Shown here: positions 1 to 9,507 of the stretch, in pieces
Layout: each line of letters begins with the position of its first letter
Numbering within the stretch: the stretch's first letter is position 1
Assembly: GCA_023248635.1 (NCBI GenBank)
Contig: JAHFED010000025.1
Location: forward strand, 1 to 64,000
DNA length: 64,000 nt
Source of the DNA: Myxococcales bacterium
GTDB taxonomy: Bacteria > Myxococcota > UBA727 > VGSZ01
Direction of reading: 5' to 3'
Notes under the pieces: model-generated
Told to the model about the DNA's origin: nothing
What the model saw: only the letters and a program-made list of their open reading frames with translations
Database searches by the model: none
Program-made: the position numbers and the translations under genes

Positions 1-66
1 CGAACGAAGGCCGGTATGAAATCCGAGGAAGCGCAGGCATAAACCCACTCGTCCCGCGCCTCGCCT

Positions 67-103
67 ATGGCCGGTTTTGCGGTGACCCTTGATGGCCGGT
101 TTT
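67..103. repeat. Short direct repeat, two 12-base units
   Basis: The 12-mer ATGGCCGGTTTT occurs at 67-78 and 92-103, 25 bases apart, and GGCCGGT is also present near 9. Spaced copies of this kind occur at the ends of some insertion sequences, so a mobile-element remnant is possible, but no transposase is visible in the window. Otherwise 1-140 holds nothing I recognise. Confidence 0.35.
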
Positions 104-140
104 CAGGTGTCCCCCGAGGGGGCGTTGGTGTTTGATGATG

Positions 141-169
141 AGCCGTGCCAACGGCTCAAAGCAGGAAGC
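141..169 (+). repeat. Palindromic repeat, AGCCGT/ACGGCT arms
   Basis: Arms AGCCGT and ACGGCT flank a GCCA loop, followed by the tail CAAAGCAGGAAGC. The same unit recurs before thiC (32957) and before the radical SAM gene starting at 46641. No gene follows it here. Confidence 0.7.
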
Positions 170-186
170 CAAAGCAGCAAACCATC

Positions 187-219
187 GGGGCTTCAAGACG
201 CTCGCCCGTCTTCAGCCCC
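187..219 (-). terminator. Hairpin downstream of adk
   Basis: GGGGCT(T)-AAGACG pairs with CGTCTT-AGCCCC across a short loop, about 70 bases beyond the adk stop. There is no long U run after it on the minus strand, so it may be an RNA-end stabiliser or another member of the palindromic repeat family, not a classical terminator. Confidence 0.4.
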
Positions 220-248
220 AATTCTCGAAAGGATCTTTGATCCGATGA

Positions 249-282
249 GGAACGCGGTCGAACATCAAGCGGACACGGGATC
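249..282 (+). repeat. Stop-codon-adjacent repeat (third copy at 41476-41719)
   Basis: The stretch beginning GGAACGCGGTCGAACATC and ending in CGGGATC recurs with one or two changes twice in 41476-41720. Here it ends 6 bases from the adk stop; at 41720 it abuts the stop of a radical SAM gene in the same orientation. It shares GAACATCAA with the flank of the palindromic repeats. Confidence 0.65.
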
Positions 283-288
283 GGCTTT

Positions 289-948
289 TCAGCTCGAAGA
301 CGCAGCCAGCGGATCAAGAATCGAGCGAATCGAGGCCGTGACGTCGTCGGGTGACTTCGTCCCATCGACCCGCTTGAGAATGGCGCCGTACAGCGAAGTC
401 AGCGGCGCCGTCTCGCCGTGGAACTTGTTCAAGCGCTTGTTCACGGCCTCTAAGGTGTCGTCCGGGCGGTGAATCAATCCGATTTTTCCACAGCGATCAC
501 AGGTGTCGCTCACCTGGGGCGGCAGCGATTGCAGGTGATAGATGGCGCCACATTGGGGGCAGGAGCGGCGAAACACGGCACGGTCGCGGACGACGTCGTC
601 GGGACAATCGATGCCGACGACGACGTCGATCTGTTGCCCCTTGGCGGCAAGCATGGCGTTGAGCGCCTGCCCCTGGGTGATGGTGCGCGGAAATCCGTCG
701 AGGAGGAAACCATTCTTGCAGTCGGTGCGCTGGGTGCGCTCTTCGATCATCTGGATGACGATGTCGTCAGAGACCAGGCCGCCGCTCTTCATCACGGCAT
801 CGACCTTCAGACCCAGCGGGCTTTGGTTCTTCACGTGCTCGCGCAGCATGTCTCCCGTCGAAAGCTGCGGAATGCCATAGAGGTCGACGAGACGCTTAGC
901 CTGCGTGCCTTTGCCGGCGCCAGGGGGCCCAAAGAGAATCGCGCGCAT
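289..948 (-). CDS. adk: Adenylate kinase
   Basis: Cytosolic enzyme, 219 residues, interconverting ATP + AMP and 2 ADP. The P-loop GPPGAGKGT is at residues 7-15, the AMP-site segment DGFPRT at 84-89, and the LID carries C130, C133, C150 and C153, which in long-type bacterial enzymes hold a structural zinc. It is the last gene of the minus-strand ribosomal run and begins one base after the secY stop, the usual secY-adk pairing, so it is almost certainly cotranscribed. The genes that commonly follow (map, infA, rpmJ) are not in the remaining 288 bases. Confidence 0.97.
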   Translation of the reverse strand: MRAILFGPPGAGKGTQAKRLVDLYGIPQLSTGDMLREHVKNQSPLGLKVDAVMKSGGLVSDDIVIQMIEERTQRTDCKNGFLLDGFPRTITQGQALNAMLAAKGQQIDVVVGIDCPDDVVRDRAVFRRSCPQCGAIYHLQSLPPQVSDTCDRCGKIGLIHRPDDTLEAVNKRLNKFHGETAPLTSLYGAILKRVDGTKSPDDVTASIRSILDPLAASSS

Positions 949-949
949 G

Positions 950-2353
950 TCAGGCGGGCTGCGTCGACGGGTCGGCAGCCACTGTCTCGACGGGCGAGCT
1001 GAGGGTGCGAGCCCTTCCCTTGATGCGCGGACCGTCGGGTCCGGCGAAGCCGTCGTAGTGCCGGGTGATCAAGTGGCCTTCGATCTGCTGCGCCGTATCG
1101 AGGGCGACGCCGACGACGATGAGCAACCCGGTGCCGCCGAAGTAGAAGGGCACCCGGTTCGACACCGCGTGTTGAATCATCGACGGCAGAATACAGACCC
1201 CCGAGAGGTAGACCGCACCGGCGAAGGTGATGCGCGAAAGCACGTGGTCGATGTACTCGGCGGTCTCGCGACCCGGACGCACGCCCGGTACGAAGCCGCC
1301 AAACTTCTTGAGGTTGTCGGCGACGTCGACGGGATTGAAGACCATTGCCGTATAGAAGAAGGCAAAGAAGATCATCATCAAGACATAGAGAGTCGTGTAG
1401 AGCCAGGTGCCCGGCTGCAGTGCCGCCTGGATGGGGCCGGCCCAATCGTCCTGCTTCGCCAACGACGCCAACGTCGCCGGAAACATCAACAGCGAGGAAG
1501 CGAAGATGGGCGGAATCACGCCGGAAGTGTTGACCTTCAGCGGCAGATGAGTCGCCTGGCCACCGTATTGTTTGTTGCCGACGATCCGCTTGGCGTATTG
1601 TACGGGGATGCGCCGCTGACCGCGCTCGATGAAGACGATGGCAAAGATGACGGTGACGATGACGCCGCCGAGGGCCACCATCTCGAGCACGGAGTAGGTG
1701 CCCTGACGGACTCCGATGAAGGTGCTGTAGACCGCGCGAGGCAAGCCCGAGACGATGCCGGAAAAGATGATCATCGAGGTGCCCTGGCCGATGCCGCGCT
1801 CCTGGATGCGCTCGCCCAACCACATGATGAAGGCGGTGCCGGTGGTGAGGGTGAGGATGGTGATGATCGTGAATCCGATACCCCCAAGGGCCGAAGCCCA
1901 ATCCGCGTTGACGACGCTCTGACCGTTGACGTTGATGCTCTTCAGGTACTGGCTGAGCATAACGCCCTGCACGACCGACACGATCATCGCGCCATAGCGT
2001 GTATACTGATTGATCTTGCGTCGGCCCTGTTCACCCTCTTTTTGGAGGCGCTCGAGAGCGGGCACCACAACAGTCATCAGCTGCATGATGATCGACGACG
2101 TCACATAGGGCATGATCCCCAGGGCAAACACCGAAGCCTGCTCGAGGGCGCCGCCCGAGAAGAAATTGAACAATCCCAGGAATCCGCCGCCGCTGCCGGA
2201 GGTGTCCTTGATGTGGGCTTGCATGAGTGAACGATCGACACCAGGCGAGCTGACGAAAATACCAATGCGGTACGCCGCCAACAGACACAAAGTGTAGACA
2301 ATCCGCTTCCGCAGTTCGGGAATCCGGAACATGTTGACGAGACCGGAGGCCAC
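950..2353 (-). CDS. secY: Preprotein translocase channel subunit SecY
   Basis: Central membrane pore of the Sec translocon, 467 residues, with ten hydrophobic segments; the N-terminus ([14 protein letters not shown]) matches the usual SecY amphipathic start before TM1. The called start is a GTG at 2353; an ATG seven codons in (2332) is the alternative, and neither has a strong ribosome site. A polar tail rich in Ser/Pro/Thr follows TM10. It lies between rplO and adk as in many spc operons, but is separated from rplO by 352 bases that hold a palindromic repeat array, so its expression could be set differently from the upstream ribosomal genes. Confidence 0.96.
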   Translation of the reverse strand: MASGLVNMFRIPELRKRIVYTLCLLAAYRIGIFVSSPGVDRSLMQAHIKDTSGSGGGFLGLFNFFSGGALEQASVFALGIMPYVTSSIIMQLMTVVVPALERLQKEGEQGRRKINQYTRYGAMIVSVVQGVMLSQYLKSINVNGQSVVNADWASALGGIGFTIITILTLTTGTAFIMWLGERIQERGIGQGTSMIIFSGIVSGLPRAVYSTFIGVRQGTYSVLEMVALGGVIVTVIFAIVFIERGQRRIPVQYAKRIVGNKQYGGQATHLPLKVNTSGVIPPIFASSLLMFPATLASLAKQDDWAGPIQAALQPGTWLYTTLYVLMMIFFAFFYTAMVFNPVDVADNLKKFGGFVPGVRPGRETAEYIDHVLSRITFAGAVYLSGVCILPSMIQHAVSNRVPFYFGGTGLLIVVGVALDTAQQIEGHLITRHYDGFAGPDGPRIKGRARTLSSPVETVAADPSTQPA

Positions 2354-2367
2354 GGCGTACCCCGTAC

Positions 2368-2556
2368 TTCAAGACGCCGACGTCTTGAACAAGAAGAACT
2401 TCAAACCGCGCCAGCGGTTTGAACATCAAAACTTCAAACCGCGCCAGCGGTTTGAACATCGAAACTCCAAACCGCGCCAGCGGTTTGAACATCAAAACTT
2501 CAAACCGCGCCAGCGGTTTGAACATCAAAACTTCAAGACGCCATCGTCTTGAACCA
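2368..2556. repeat. Six-unit palindromic repeat array
   Basis: Six palindromes start at 2368, 2400, 2433, 2466, 2499 and 2532, a 32-33 base period. The four central units have arms TTCAAACCGC / GCGGTTTGAA around GCCA (the third starts TCCAAACC); the outer two have TTCAAGACG / CGTCTTGAA arms. Units are joined by AACATCAAAAC-type linkers. The array fills most of the gap between rplO and secY and would be transcribed as six successive hairpins. From 2557 to 2705 the gap holds degenerate related pieces and nothing else recognised. Confidence 0.92.
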
Positions 2557-2705
2557 GCAACACTCAAAGCGCGTCAGCATCTTGAAGTTCTCGATGTTGA
2601 AGACGCTCGCGCGCCTTGAAACAGAAGCCCTTCAGGCAACCAACGCCGGGCGCAGGCCACCCGGTGCACCTTCACGCTGCGGCAGCATGAGGAGACCGGT
2701 ATCGG

Positions 2706-3200
2706 TTAAGCGCTGGCCTTGGCGGCGTCAAGGACCTCGACGGAGCCGCCACTGGCTTCGATCTTTGCGCGGGCGCCTTCGGAGATCGCGTGCACCTTGA
2801 CGTTGAGCTTCAAGGTCAGCTCGCCGGTGCCCAAGAGCTTGATCTTCATGCGGGGCTTTGTGACCAGACCGCAGGCCACCAGAGCCGCGGGGTCGACGGT
2901 GGCGCCGGTTTCGAAACGCTCCGCCAAACGACCGATGTTGACGGTGGCGTAGTCGGTGCGGAATTCGTGGTTGCGAAAGCCACGCTTGGGCAGGCGGCGC
3001 GACATGGGCAGCTGGCCGCCTTCGAAGCCGGGGCGCACGTTGCCGGACTTGGTCTTCTTTTGGCCCTTGTGACCACGTCCACAGGTCTTGCCGAGGCCAG
3101 AAGCACGGCCGCGGCCGAGGCGCTTCTTCTTTTCGCGCTGGCCCCAGGGGGCAACGAGGTTGTGCAGGCCCTGGATCTCGATCTTCTTTTCCGTCGACAT
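2706..3200 (-). CDS. rplO: Large-subunit ribosomal protein L15
   Basis: 164 residues. The Gly/Arg-rich N-terminal extension (RLGRGRASGLGKTCGRGHKGQ) and the GFEGGQLPMSRRLPKRGF block are L15 hallmarks; it contacts 23S rRNA in the large subunit. I start at the ATG at 3200 because AAGGAG lies 8 bases upstream; a longer reading to 3224 has no such site. The previous gene in the operon is rpmD (105-base gap); the next gene, secY, is unusually far away (352 bases). Confidence 0.96.
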   Translation of the reverse strand: MSTEKKIEIQGLHNLVAPWGQREKKKRLGRGRASGLGKTCGRGHKGQKKTKSGNVRPGFEGGQLPMSRRLPKRGFRNHEFRTDYATVNIGRLAERFETGATVDPAALVACGLVTKPRMKIKLLGTGELTLKLNVKVHAISEGARAKIEASGGSVEVLDAAKASA

Positions 3201-3306
3201 GTCTTTATCTCCTTGCGCCCGCATTCATGGTCAGTGAAGCGGACTTGGAATGGGGAAAAATCGATACATCTGAAGACGAAGCAGCAGACGTATCGGGTGG
3301 CTGCGC

Positions 3307-3576
3307 CTATTTCTTCGCGGGCTTGGCGTCGGCGTGCAGGGTGCCGTCGGCGTTGCGGTGGCGGCCACCGAAGAGCTTGGCTTCACCCTTGACGACTTCG
3401 ACGGCGACGAGGTGCTGCACCTTGACGACCATCCCGCGGATCGGCGGCGTGTCGCGCAGCTCGACGGTGTGGCCGATGCGGCGCAGGCCGAGCCCTTTGA
3501 GGATGAGGCGCTGGGCCTCGGGGCGGTGCGAAAGACCCTTGAGCTGGGTCACGCGAATCTTGGTTTGTTCTGCCAT
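3307..3576 (-). CDS. rpmD: Large-subunit ribosomal protein L30
   Basis: 89 residues; the L30 fold covers about residues 6-62 ([35 protein letters not shown]). A tail of about 25 residues ([10 protein letters not shown]... ending AKPAKK) exceeds the usual ~60-residue bacterial protein. It sits between rpsE and rplO in standard spc order. Confidence 0.93.
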   Translation of the reverse strand: MAEQTKIRVTQLKGLSHRPEAQRLILKGLGLRRIGHTVELRDTPPIRGMVVKVQHLVAVEVVKGEAKLFGGRHRNADGTLHADAKPAKK

Positions 3577-3647
3577 GGTGAAATCTCCGGCTCAGCGCAC
3601 TGAAGTATCAAAGTGATGGGTCCGCCTCGGGCACAGACGAAGCAAGC

Positions 3648-4190
3648 TCAGGCGTGGGCGCCGGGCTGGGTGTGGTTCGCCTTCTTGGCGCTCTCAGGAG
3701 GCTCGACACCGCGGCGGCGCGCGTGCTCTTCGACGGAACGCAGCTGCTTCAGCGCTTCGATGGTGGCCCGCACGACGTTGTGGGGGTTCTTGGTGCCCAG
3801 CGACTTGGACAAGATGTTGTGCACACCAGCCGCCTCGAGCACCGCGCGCACGGTGCCGCCGGCGATGACGCCGGTGCCGTCGGAAGCGGGACGAAGCACG
3901 ACAAGACCGGAGCCGAAGTGGCCCTTGACCTCGTGCGGAATCGACGTGCCTTTGAGGGACACCTTGAACAGGTGCTTCTTGGCCTGGTCGGTTCCCTTGC
4001 GGATGGCCTCGGGAACCTCGTTGGCCTTGCCGAGTCCAACGCCCACATGACCGTCGCCGTCGCCGACGACGATGAGCGCGGCGAAGCTGAAGCGCTTACC
4101 GCCCTTCACGACCTTGGCCACGCGGTTGATGTGGATGACGCGCTCGGTAAGGTCGCCCAGGGTCTCGGGATTGATCGGTTTTTCGGCCAT
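3648..4190 (-). CDS. rpsE: Small-subunit ribosomal protein S5
   Basis: 180 residues. The N-terminal double-stranded-RNA-binding S5 domain ([20 protein letters not shown]) and C-terminal S5 domain ([20 protein letters not shown]) are both present; the protein shapes the decoding region of 16S rRNA. Start taken at ATG 4190, preceded by GAAGGA; an in-frame ATG nine codons upstream lacks a site. A single copy of the palindromic repeat (4213-4236) lies just upstream, within the 125-base gap to rplR. Confidence 0.96.
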   Translation of the reverse strand: MAEKPINPETLGDLTERVIHINRVAKVVKGGKRFSFAALIVVGDGDGHVGVGLGKANEVPEAIRKGTDQAKKHLFKVSLKGTSIPHEVKGHFGSGLVVLRPASDGTGVIAGGTVRAVLEAAGVHNILSKSLGTKNPHNVVRATIEALKQLRSVEEHARRRGVEPPESAKKANHTQPGAHA

Positions 4191-4212
4191 GTGATTGTCC
4201 TTCAAACAAAGT

Positions 4213-4236
4213 TTCAAGCCGCGCCAGCGGCTGGAA
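4213..4236. repeat. Palindromic repeat, single copy
   Basis: Arms TTCAAGCCGC and GCGGCTGGAA around GCCA, followed by CATCAAGACTTCAAAC, the same flank as in the 2368 array. It sits 22 bases upstream of rpsE on the transcribed strand. Confidence 0.8.
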
Positions 4237-4315
4237 CATCAAGACTTCAAACGAGTATCTAAGCGAGACGCGAATGCAAGGCGTCGACGTCTCTGGTGGG
4301 GCTATGGGCGCGAGC

Positions 4316-4708
4316 TCAGAAGCTCAGGCCGCCTTCGCGAGCGCCGTCGGCCACCGCGGCGATGCGCCCGTGGTAGCGGAAGCCGTTGCGATCGAAGACG
4401 ACGGCGGCGACGCCGGCCTTCTTGGCGCGTTCGGCGAGGGCCTTGCCCACTTCTTTGGCGGCATCGGACTTCTTCTTTCCCTTGATGGCGTCGCGGATGG
4501 CCTTGTCGAGGCTGGAAGCCGCGGCCAGCGTGGTCCCGAGGTTGTCGTCGATGACCTGAGCGTAGATGTGGGTCGCGCTGCGGAACACTGAGAGGCGCGG
4601 ACGCACGGCGTCGCCTTCGACGCGCTTGCGGATGCCGAGCTTGCGCTTGAGGCGGGTCGCTTCTTTGGGGTTCTTGCGGCGGAGCGTGGCGAGGTCGACT
4701 TTACGCAT
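4316..4708 (-). CDS. rplR: Large-subunit ribosomal protein L18
   Basis: 130 residues; binds 5S rRNA. The L18 signature [20 protein letters not shown] and the closing [23 protein letters not shown] are intact. The family is usually about 115-120 residues; the small excess is in the basic N-terminus. Order rplF-rplR-rpsE is standard. Confidence 0.96.
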   Translation of the reverse strand: MRKVDLATLRRKNPKEATRLKRKLGIRKRVEGDAVRPRLSVFRSATHIYAQVIDDNLGTTLAAASSLDKAIRDAIKGKKKSDAAKEVGKALAERAKKAGVAAVVFDRNGFRYHGRIAAVADGAREGGLSF

Positions 4709-4819
4709 GATACTGACTCCTGAGGGTAGCGAGCACTGGATTGCCCAGTTGTGCTGACTTCCTCAACAAAAAGAGAACCCAATGAATGCGCCGACGTCGA
4801 CGCATCCATTGCTGAAAGG

Positions 4820-5371
4820 CTACTTGGCGCCGGACTTGCCTTCTTTTTGGCGGGGCTTCTCGGTCGAGTAGCGCACACCCTTGAGGCCGTAGGGGTCCTT
4901 GTTGACGGGACGGAAGGAACGGACTTTGGCGGCGGTGGCCCCCAGCAGCATGTTGTCGGCGGCGCCCAAGATGATGTGGGTCTTCTTGTCGTCGGTGATT
5001 TGAGCGGTGACGCCCTCGGGGAGCTTGAACACCACGGGGTGCGAGAAGCCCAGGGTCATGTGGAGCTCCTTGCCCTTGACCTCGGCGCGATAGCCGACGC
5101 CCTGGATGTCGAGCTCACGGGTGAAGCCCTTTTCGGCTCCCTGCACCATGTTCTGCACGAGGGTGCGGGTCAGGCCGTGAAGGGCCTTGCTCAGGCGCTC
5201 CTCATCGGGACGGGCCACGACGATGTTGGTCCCTTCGACGCTGACCTTCATGGCGGTGTGGGGCTTGAAGGAGAGCTTGCCCTTGGGGCCTTCGACCTTC
5301 ACTTCGCCGTTGGCGACGGCGACCTTGACGCCCTTGGGGATGGCGATGGGCTTTTTACCGATGCGGGACAT
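4820..5371 (-). CDS. rplF: Large-subunit ribosomal protein L6
   Basis: 183 residues, normal length. Starts MSRIGKKPIAIPKGV, the standard L6 opening, with both L6 repeats present and the closing PYGLKGVRYSTEKPRQKEGK. It binds 23S rRNA near the factor-binding region. Flanked by rpsH and rplR in spc order. Confidence 0.97.
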   Translation of the reverse strand: MSRIGKKPIAIPKGVKVAVANGEVKVEGPKGKLSFKPHTAMKVSVEGTNIVVARPDEERLSKALHGLTRTLVQNMVQGAEKGFTRELDIQGVGYRAEVKGKELHMTLGFSHPVVFKLPEGVTAQITDDKKTHIILGAADNMLLGATAAKVRSFRPVNKDPYGLKGVRYSTEKPRQKEGKSGAK

Positions 5372-5459
5372 GGAACACCCGAGCTTCTGGAAAGAGACAA
5401 AGAAGAGAATTCAATGACGAGTCAAACAGCTCAAGCTTGACGCCGAGCTGTCTATTGGC

Positions 5460-5855
5460 TCACCAAACGGTGCAGAGGACTTCGCCGCCGACGCGATCTT
5501 TGCGCGCCTGGTGGTCGGTCATCACGCCACGCGACGTCGACACGATGGCCATGCCGATGCCGCCGCGGACGCGGGCGAGATCGTCGGCCGAGGAGTAGCG
5601 GCGCAGGCCGGGCTTGCTGACGCGGCTCAGGCCTTCGATGACGGGCTGGGCCTTGTCGTCGTACTTGAGGGTGACGTGCAGGACAGCGCGCTCGTTTTCT
5701 TCGTCGATGCGGAAGTCCTCGATGTAGCCCTCGTCTTTGAGGATCTGGGCAATGCGGACCTTGAGCTTCGACGACGGCGCCGTGGTCGTCTTGTGCTTGC
5801 CCATCAGGGCGTTGCGCAAGCGAGTGAGGAAGTCGGCAACGGGATCGGTCATCAT
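5460..5855 (-). CDS. rpsH: Small-subunit ribosomal protein S8
   Basis: 131 residues, normal length; MTDPVADFLTRLRNA opening and the C-terminal ARVRGGIGMAIVSTSRGVMTD block identify S8, which binds the 16S central domain. Two adjacent ATGs (5855 and 5852) are possible starts. The upstream gap to rplE is only 64 bases, so the rpsN gene normally found between L5 and S8 is absent. Confidence 0.97.
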   Translation of the reverse strand: MMTDPVADFLTRLRNALMGKHKTTTAPSSKLKVRIAQILKDEGYIEDFRIDEENERAVLHVTLKYDDKAQPVIEGLSRVSKPGLRRYSSADDLARVRGGIGMAIVSTSRGVMTDHQARKDRVGGEVLCTVW

Positions 5856-5919
5856 AGTGGTTTGACCTTCGCTTCAGAGTTCAAAAGAGAAAGAGAAAAG
5901 GAGAGGAGCGCGGCGGCGC

Positions 5920-6600
5920 TCACTTCTTGAACGGCATCCCGAGATGGGTGAGCAGCGCTTTGCACTGCTCGTCGTTGGGCGCCGACGTCACGAAGGTGAT
6001 GTTCATGCCGCGCAGCTTGTCGACCTTGTCGTAGTCGATCTCACTGAAGATGATCTGTTCCTTGAGGCCCAGGGAGTAGTTGCCCCGGCCGTCCATCTTC
6101 GCGGGCACGCCGCGGAAGTCGCGCACGCGCGGCAGACCGAGGTTCACCAGGCGATCGTAGAATTCCCACATGCGGTCGCGGCGCAGGGTGACCATGCAGC
6201 CGATGTTCATGCCTTCGCGCAGCTTGTAGGTCGCGATGGACTTCTTCGCCGCCGTCAACACGGGCTTCTGGCCGGCGAGCTTGGTCATGTCGATGGCCGC
6301 AGCCTCGAGGACCTTGGGGTCGCGCACGGCTTCGCCGAGACCCATGTTGATGACGATCTTCTTCAGCTGCGGAACCTGCATCGGGTTCTTGAGCGAGAAT
6401 TCCTTCATCAACGCCGGGACGACTTCTTTTTTGTAGAAGTTGCGCAGGCGGGCCGGACGCGCGGTCTCGGGGGGCAGATCAGAGGCCTTGAGGTCCTTCT
6501 CGGACGCCTTGGCAGCCTTCTTCGCCAGGCCCTCAGCCTTGGCCTTTTCGCGGCGGGCCGCGATCTGCTCGGGGCTTTCTTCGGTCTTCTTGGTTGCCAT
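5920..6600 (-). CDS. rplE: Large-subunit ribosomal protein L5 with N-terminal extension
   Basis: 226 residues against about 180 for the family. L5 proper begins near residue 52 ([17 protein letters not shown]) and includes [13 protein letters not shown] and the C-terminal [20 protein letters not shown]. Residues 1-50 are a charged Lys/Ala/Glu-rich extension of unknown role that looks helical. L5 binds 5S rRNA and touches S13. The start ATG at 6600 is preceded by AGGAGATAGCGACA. Confidence 0.95.
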   Translation of the reverse strand: MATKKTEESPEQIAARREKAKAEGLAKKAAKASEKDLKASDLPPETARPARLRNFYKKEVVPALMKEFSLKNPMQVPQLKKIVINMGLGEAVRDPKVLEAAAIDMTKLAGQKPVLTAAKKSIATYKLREGMNIGCMVTLRRDRMWEFYDRLVNLGLPRVRDFRGVPAKMDGRGNYSLGLKEQIIFSEIDYDKVDKLRGMNITFVTSAPNDEQCKALLTHLGMPFKK

Positions 6601-6718
6601 TGTCGCTATCTCCTGGTTCCGCGGGAGCCGATCAGTTCAACTGTCGCACTCGGACCGCGCCGTAGTCATATGTAGATAAAGGAAATCGGTGCCCGCACGC
6701 TCAGGCTGGGCTCGCGGC

Positions 6719-7063
6719 TCAGACCTCTTCGGCTTTGATCTTCTTGCCGCGAGCGACCCGCAGCTTCTTCTTTCCGTCGGAGGTCTCGACGGCGCCGGTG
6801 CGCACGGGGCGCGCGAGCTTGTCGGAGAAGAGCATCACATTGGACAGCGGGATGGAGCCGGCGCCTTCGATGATGCCGCCCTCGGGGTGCTTCGCCGTCT
6901 TCTGCGGCTTGATGTGGCGCTTGATCATGCGCAGGCCTTCGACGCGCACGCGCACTTTCTCGCCGTCGTGCAGCACCTCGAGGACCTTGCCCGTCTTGCC
7001 CTTGATGTCCTGGCCGCCGGAGATCACCTTCACGGTGTCGCCTTTTTTGATCTTGCTCTTCAT
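6719..7063 (-). CDS. rplX: Large-subunit ribosomal protein L24
   Basis: 114 residues. KOW motif at the N-terminus (KKGDTVKVISGGQDIKGKTG), followed by KRHIKPQKTAKHPEGGIIE, typical of L24, an early 23S assembly protein. Lies between rplN and rplE in standard order. Confidence 0.96.
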   Translation of the reverse strand: MKSKIKKGDTVKVISGGQDIKGKTGKVLEVLHDGEKVRVRVEGLRMIKRHIKPQKTAKHPEGGIIEGAGSIPLSNVMLFSDKLARPVRTGAVETSDGKKKLRVARGKKIKAEEV

Positions 7064-7126
7064 GGCTGCTTCGCCTTCTTCAGAATAACAGAAAGATGGA
7101 TAATGAATGCGTCGTCGCTGCAGTGC

Positions 7127-7495
7127 TCAAAGCACTTCGGGGGCGAGGGAGACGATCTTCATGAACTTCTTGGCGCGCAGCTCGCGGGCCACGGGCCCAA
7201 AGATGCGGGTGCCGATGGGCTCGTTGTCCTTGTTGATGAGGACGGCGCCATTGGCGTCGAAACGAATGTAGGTGCCATCGGGGCGCGACAGTTCTTTGGC
7301 CGTGCGGACGACGACGGCGCGGACGACGTCGCCCTTTTTGACCTTGGACCCAGGGCTCGATTCCTTCACGCAGCAGACGATGACGTCGCCGATGGAGGCG
7401 TAGCGGCGCTTGGATCCGCCGAGGACCTTGATGCACATGACACGACGGGCACCGGAATTGTCGGCGACGTCGAGGTTGGATTGGGTTTGGATCAT
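7127..7495 (-). CDS. rplN: Large-subunit ribosomal protein L14
   Basis: 122 residues, exactly the usual length; [19 protein letters not shown] opening and the C-terminal [16 protein letters not shown] block identify L14, which forms an intersubunit bridge. An unusually wide gap of 197 bases separates it from rpsQ. Confidence 0.97.
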   Translation of the reverse strand: MIQTQSNLDVADNSGARRVMCIKVLGGSKRRYASIGDVIVCCVKESSPGSKVKKGDVVRAVVVRTAKELSRPDGTYIRFDANGAVLINKDNEPIGTRIFGPVARELRAKKFMKIVSLAPEVL

Positions 7496-7692
7496 GGTGG
7501 GGTTCCTTCCGAGATGCAGGGCCGATGGCCCGAGTAGGGTCCAGGGGGCCGGGCTTCGGAAGAAACGACCTTGGAAGGGGCTCGGGGCCGCTTCAGCAAG
7601 AGCGCTTCGGACGCGAGGCCGGCAGTGCGGGCCAGGGTCTCCGAAGACCGACCAGCAGCAACGACGTCGACGCCGTCACCGCCAGAGAGGGA

Positions 7693-7986
7693 TCAAACTT
7701 TCGCCTTGGCCGAGACGGTCTGCAGGCGCCAGCGCTTCAGCTTCGAGAGGGGGCGCGACTCGACGATGATGACGGTGTCACCGATGCCGGCCTGGCCACT
7801 CTCATCGTGGGCGTAGTAGCGCGCGCGCTTTTTCAAGTACTTGTTGTACTTTGGGTGACGGACCGTGCGGATCACCTCAACTGTGATCGTCTTGCTCATC
7901 TTGTTGGAGAGCACGACGCCGCGCAGGGTGCGACCCCAGCCGCGCTCAGCCGTCGTCGTCGTCGTCTCGGTCTTCGGGTCGGTCAT
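7693..7986 (-). CDS. rpsQ: Small-subunit ribosomal protein S17
   Basis: 97 residues. The OB-fold core begins near residue 18 (RTLRGVVLSNKMSKTITVEV) with HPKYNKYLKKRARYYAHDE and GDTVIIVESRPLSKLKRW; a Thr-rich N-terminal tail of about 15 residues is extra. S17 is a primary 16S-binding protein. Confidence 0.96.
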   Translation of the reverse strand: MTDPKTETTTTTAERGWGRTLRGVVLSNKMSKTITVEVIRTVRHPKYNKYLKKRARYYAHDESGQAGIGDTVIIVESRPLSKLKRWRLQTVSAKAKV

Positions 7987-8052
7987 GAGATCAGTCCGTC
8001 GAATCAGAAGTCAGGAAATGTGGGCTAGGAGTCTCAGACGAAAGCGGCGGCG

Positions 8053-8247
8053 TCAACCGGCCTTGGCAGCCGTCTTCGCCGTCAGGACCCGGGCGAGCTC
8101 GCGCTTGGCGTTGCCGAGCTCGGCGGAGCTGGCGAGGCTGCGGGTGGCGTGCTGGAAGCGCAGATCGAAGAGCTCCTTGCGGAGACGGGCCTCTGTGGCT
8201 TCGAGCTCGGTGGCCGATTGGCCGGTGTAATCGTTCTTCTTTGCCAT
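8053..8247 (-). CDS. rpmC: Large-subunit ribosomal protein L29
   Basis: 64 residues, normal size; ELRKELFDLRFQ-type helix and the closing KRELARVLTAKTA match L29, which lines the peptide exit tunnel. I use ATG 8247, preceded by AGAAG; an in-frame GTG four codons upstream (8259) is possible but lacks a good site. Sits between rplP and rpsQ as expected. Confidence 0.94.
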   Translation of the reverse strand: MAKKNDYTGQSATELEATEARLRKELFDLRFQHATRSLASSAELGNAKRELARVLTAKTAAKAG

Positions 8248-8310
8248 GGTTCTTCTCACATCCTGAATGGTTCCGCTTCGACGCGAGCGAAGCAGTTGCC
8301 CACAAGCAGC

Positions 8311-8727
8311 TCAGAGTTCGTTCTTGCGGTCGATGAGGCGCGTCTGCAGCGGCAGCTTAGCGGCGGCGAGGGCCAGCGCGTCGGTGGCGGTGGCGAGGTC
8401 GACGCCCTCCATCTCATACAGGACGCGCCCGGGCAGCACGACGGCGACCCAACCTTCGACGTTGCCTTTGCCGTGGCCTTGGCGCGTTTCGGCGGGCTTC
8501 TTGGTGAAGGGCTTGTCGGGATAGACGCGAATCCAGATGCGTCCGCCGCGCTTGATCTTGCGGGTCATGGCGATGCGGGCCGCTTCGATCTGACGCGCGG
8601 TGAGCCAACCGGGCTCGGTGGCGATCAAGGCGAAGTCGCCGAAGGCCACCGACGATCCGCGGATCGCCTTGCCCTTCAGGTTGCCCTTCTGCTGCTTGCG
8701 ATATTTGACGCGCGCAGGGCTCATCAT
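8311..8727 (-). CDS. rplP: Large-subunit ribosomal protein L16
   Basis: 138 residues, normal length; [14 protein letters not shown] opening, [22 protein letters not shown] and the [19 protein letters not shown] segment identify L16, which stabilises the A-site region of 23S rRNA. Two consecutive ATGs are present at the start (8727 and 8724). Confidence 0.97.
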   Translation of the reverse strand: MMSPARVKYRKQQKGNLKGKAIRGSSVAFGDFALIATEPGWLTARQIEAARIAMTRKIKRGGRIWIRVYPDKPFTKKPAETRQGHGKGNVEGWVAVVLPGRVLYEMEGVDLATATDALALAAAKLPLQTRLIDRKNEL

Positions 8728-8841
8728 AACGGCATTCTCCAGTGTGCAGATCAGTGTTGAGCTGCAACTTCTTCGCCTCCCGGCGAAGAATCATCAAGAA
8801 ATCAATAACCAAACGGCTCGTGAACCGAGCGCCAAAAAGAG

Positions 8842-9486
8842 TCAGTTCTTGCGCACGGACTGCGGCAGGACTTCACCCTTGAAGATCCAGCACTTGCAGC
8901 CAATGACGCCGTAGGTCGTGTACGCCTGCGCGAAGCCATATTCGATATCGGCGCGCAGCGTGTGCAGCGGCACCCGGCCTTCGCGGTACCACTCGCGGCG
9001 CGCGATCTCGGCGCCACCGAGGCGGCCGGAAACGGCGATGCGGATGCCCTTGGCGCCGAACTTCTGCGCGGTCTGGATGGATTTCTTCATCGCACGGCGG
9101 AAGGCGACGCGGCGTTCGAGCTGTTGGGCCACGCTCTCGGCGACGAGCTGCGCATCGGTCTCAGCCTTGCGCACCTCGTGGATGTTCAAGAAGACCTCGC
9201 TCTGCGTGAGCTTCTGCAGGTCTTTCTTGAGCTGCTCGAGGGAGGCGCCCTTCTTGCCGATCACGATGCCCGGCCGCGCCGTGTGCACGTTGATCTTGCA
9301 CTTGTTGGCAGCGCGCTCGATGTCGACGCGGGAGATGCCCGCCGACTTCAGCTTCTTGTGGATGTAGGCCCGCAGCTGGAGGTCCTGGTGGAGCCACTCG
9401 GCGTAGCCCTTCTCCCGGAACCAACGCGAATCCCAGCTGCGAATGACGCCGAGACGGAAACCTGTCGGATGTGTCTTTTGACCCAT
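8842..9486 (-). CDS. rpsC: Small-subunit ribosomal protein S3
   Basis: 214 residues. [20 protein letters not shown] opening, KH domain with [15 protein letters not shown] near residues 72-86, and the C-terminal S3 domain ([20 protein letters not shown]). It lines the mRNA entry site. Only 21 bases separate it from rplV. Confidence 0.97.
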   Translation of the reverse strand: MGQKTHPTGFRLGVIRSWDSRWFREKGYAEWLHQDLQLRAYIHKKLKSAGISRVDIERAANKCKINVHTARPGIVIGKKGASLEQLKKDLQKLTQSEVFLNIHEVRKAETDAQLVAESVAQQLERRVAFRRAMKKSIQTAQKFGAKGIRIAVSGRLGGAEIARREWYREGRVPLHTLRADIEYGFAQAYTTYGVIGCKCWIFKGEVLPQSVRKN

Positions 9487-9507
9487 TTGAATTCCTTGCC
9501 CTCAGGC

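Noticed and set aside
1-140. IS21-type transposon end
   Set aside because: The direct repeat is suggestive but no transposase or complete inverted end is visible; kept only as a repeat.
2368-2556. CRISPR array
   Set aside because: The period is 32-33 bases but the linkers are nearly identical and there are no unique spacers or cas genes; these are tandem palindromes.
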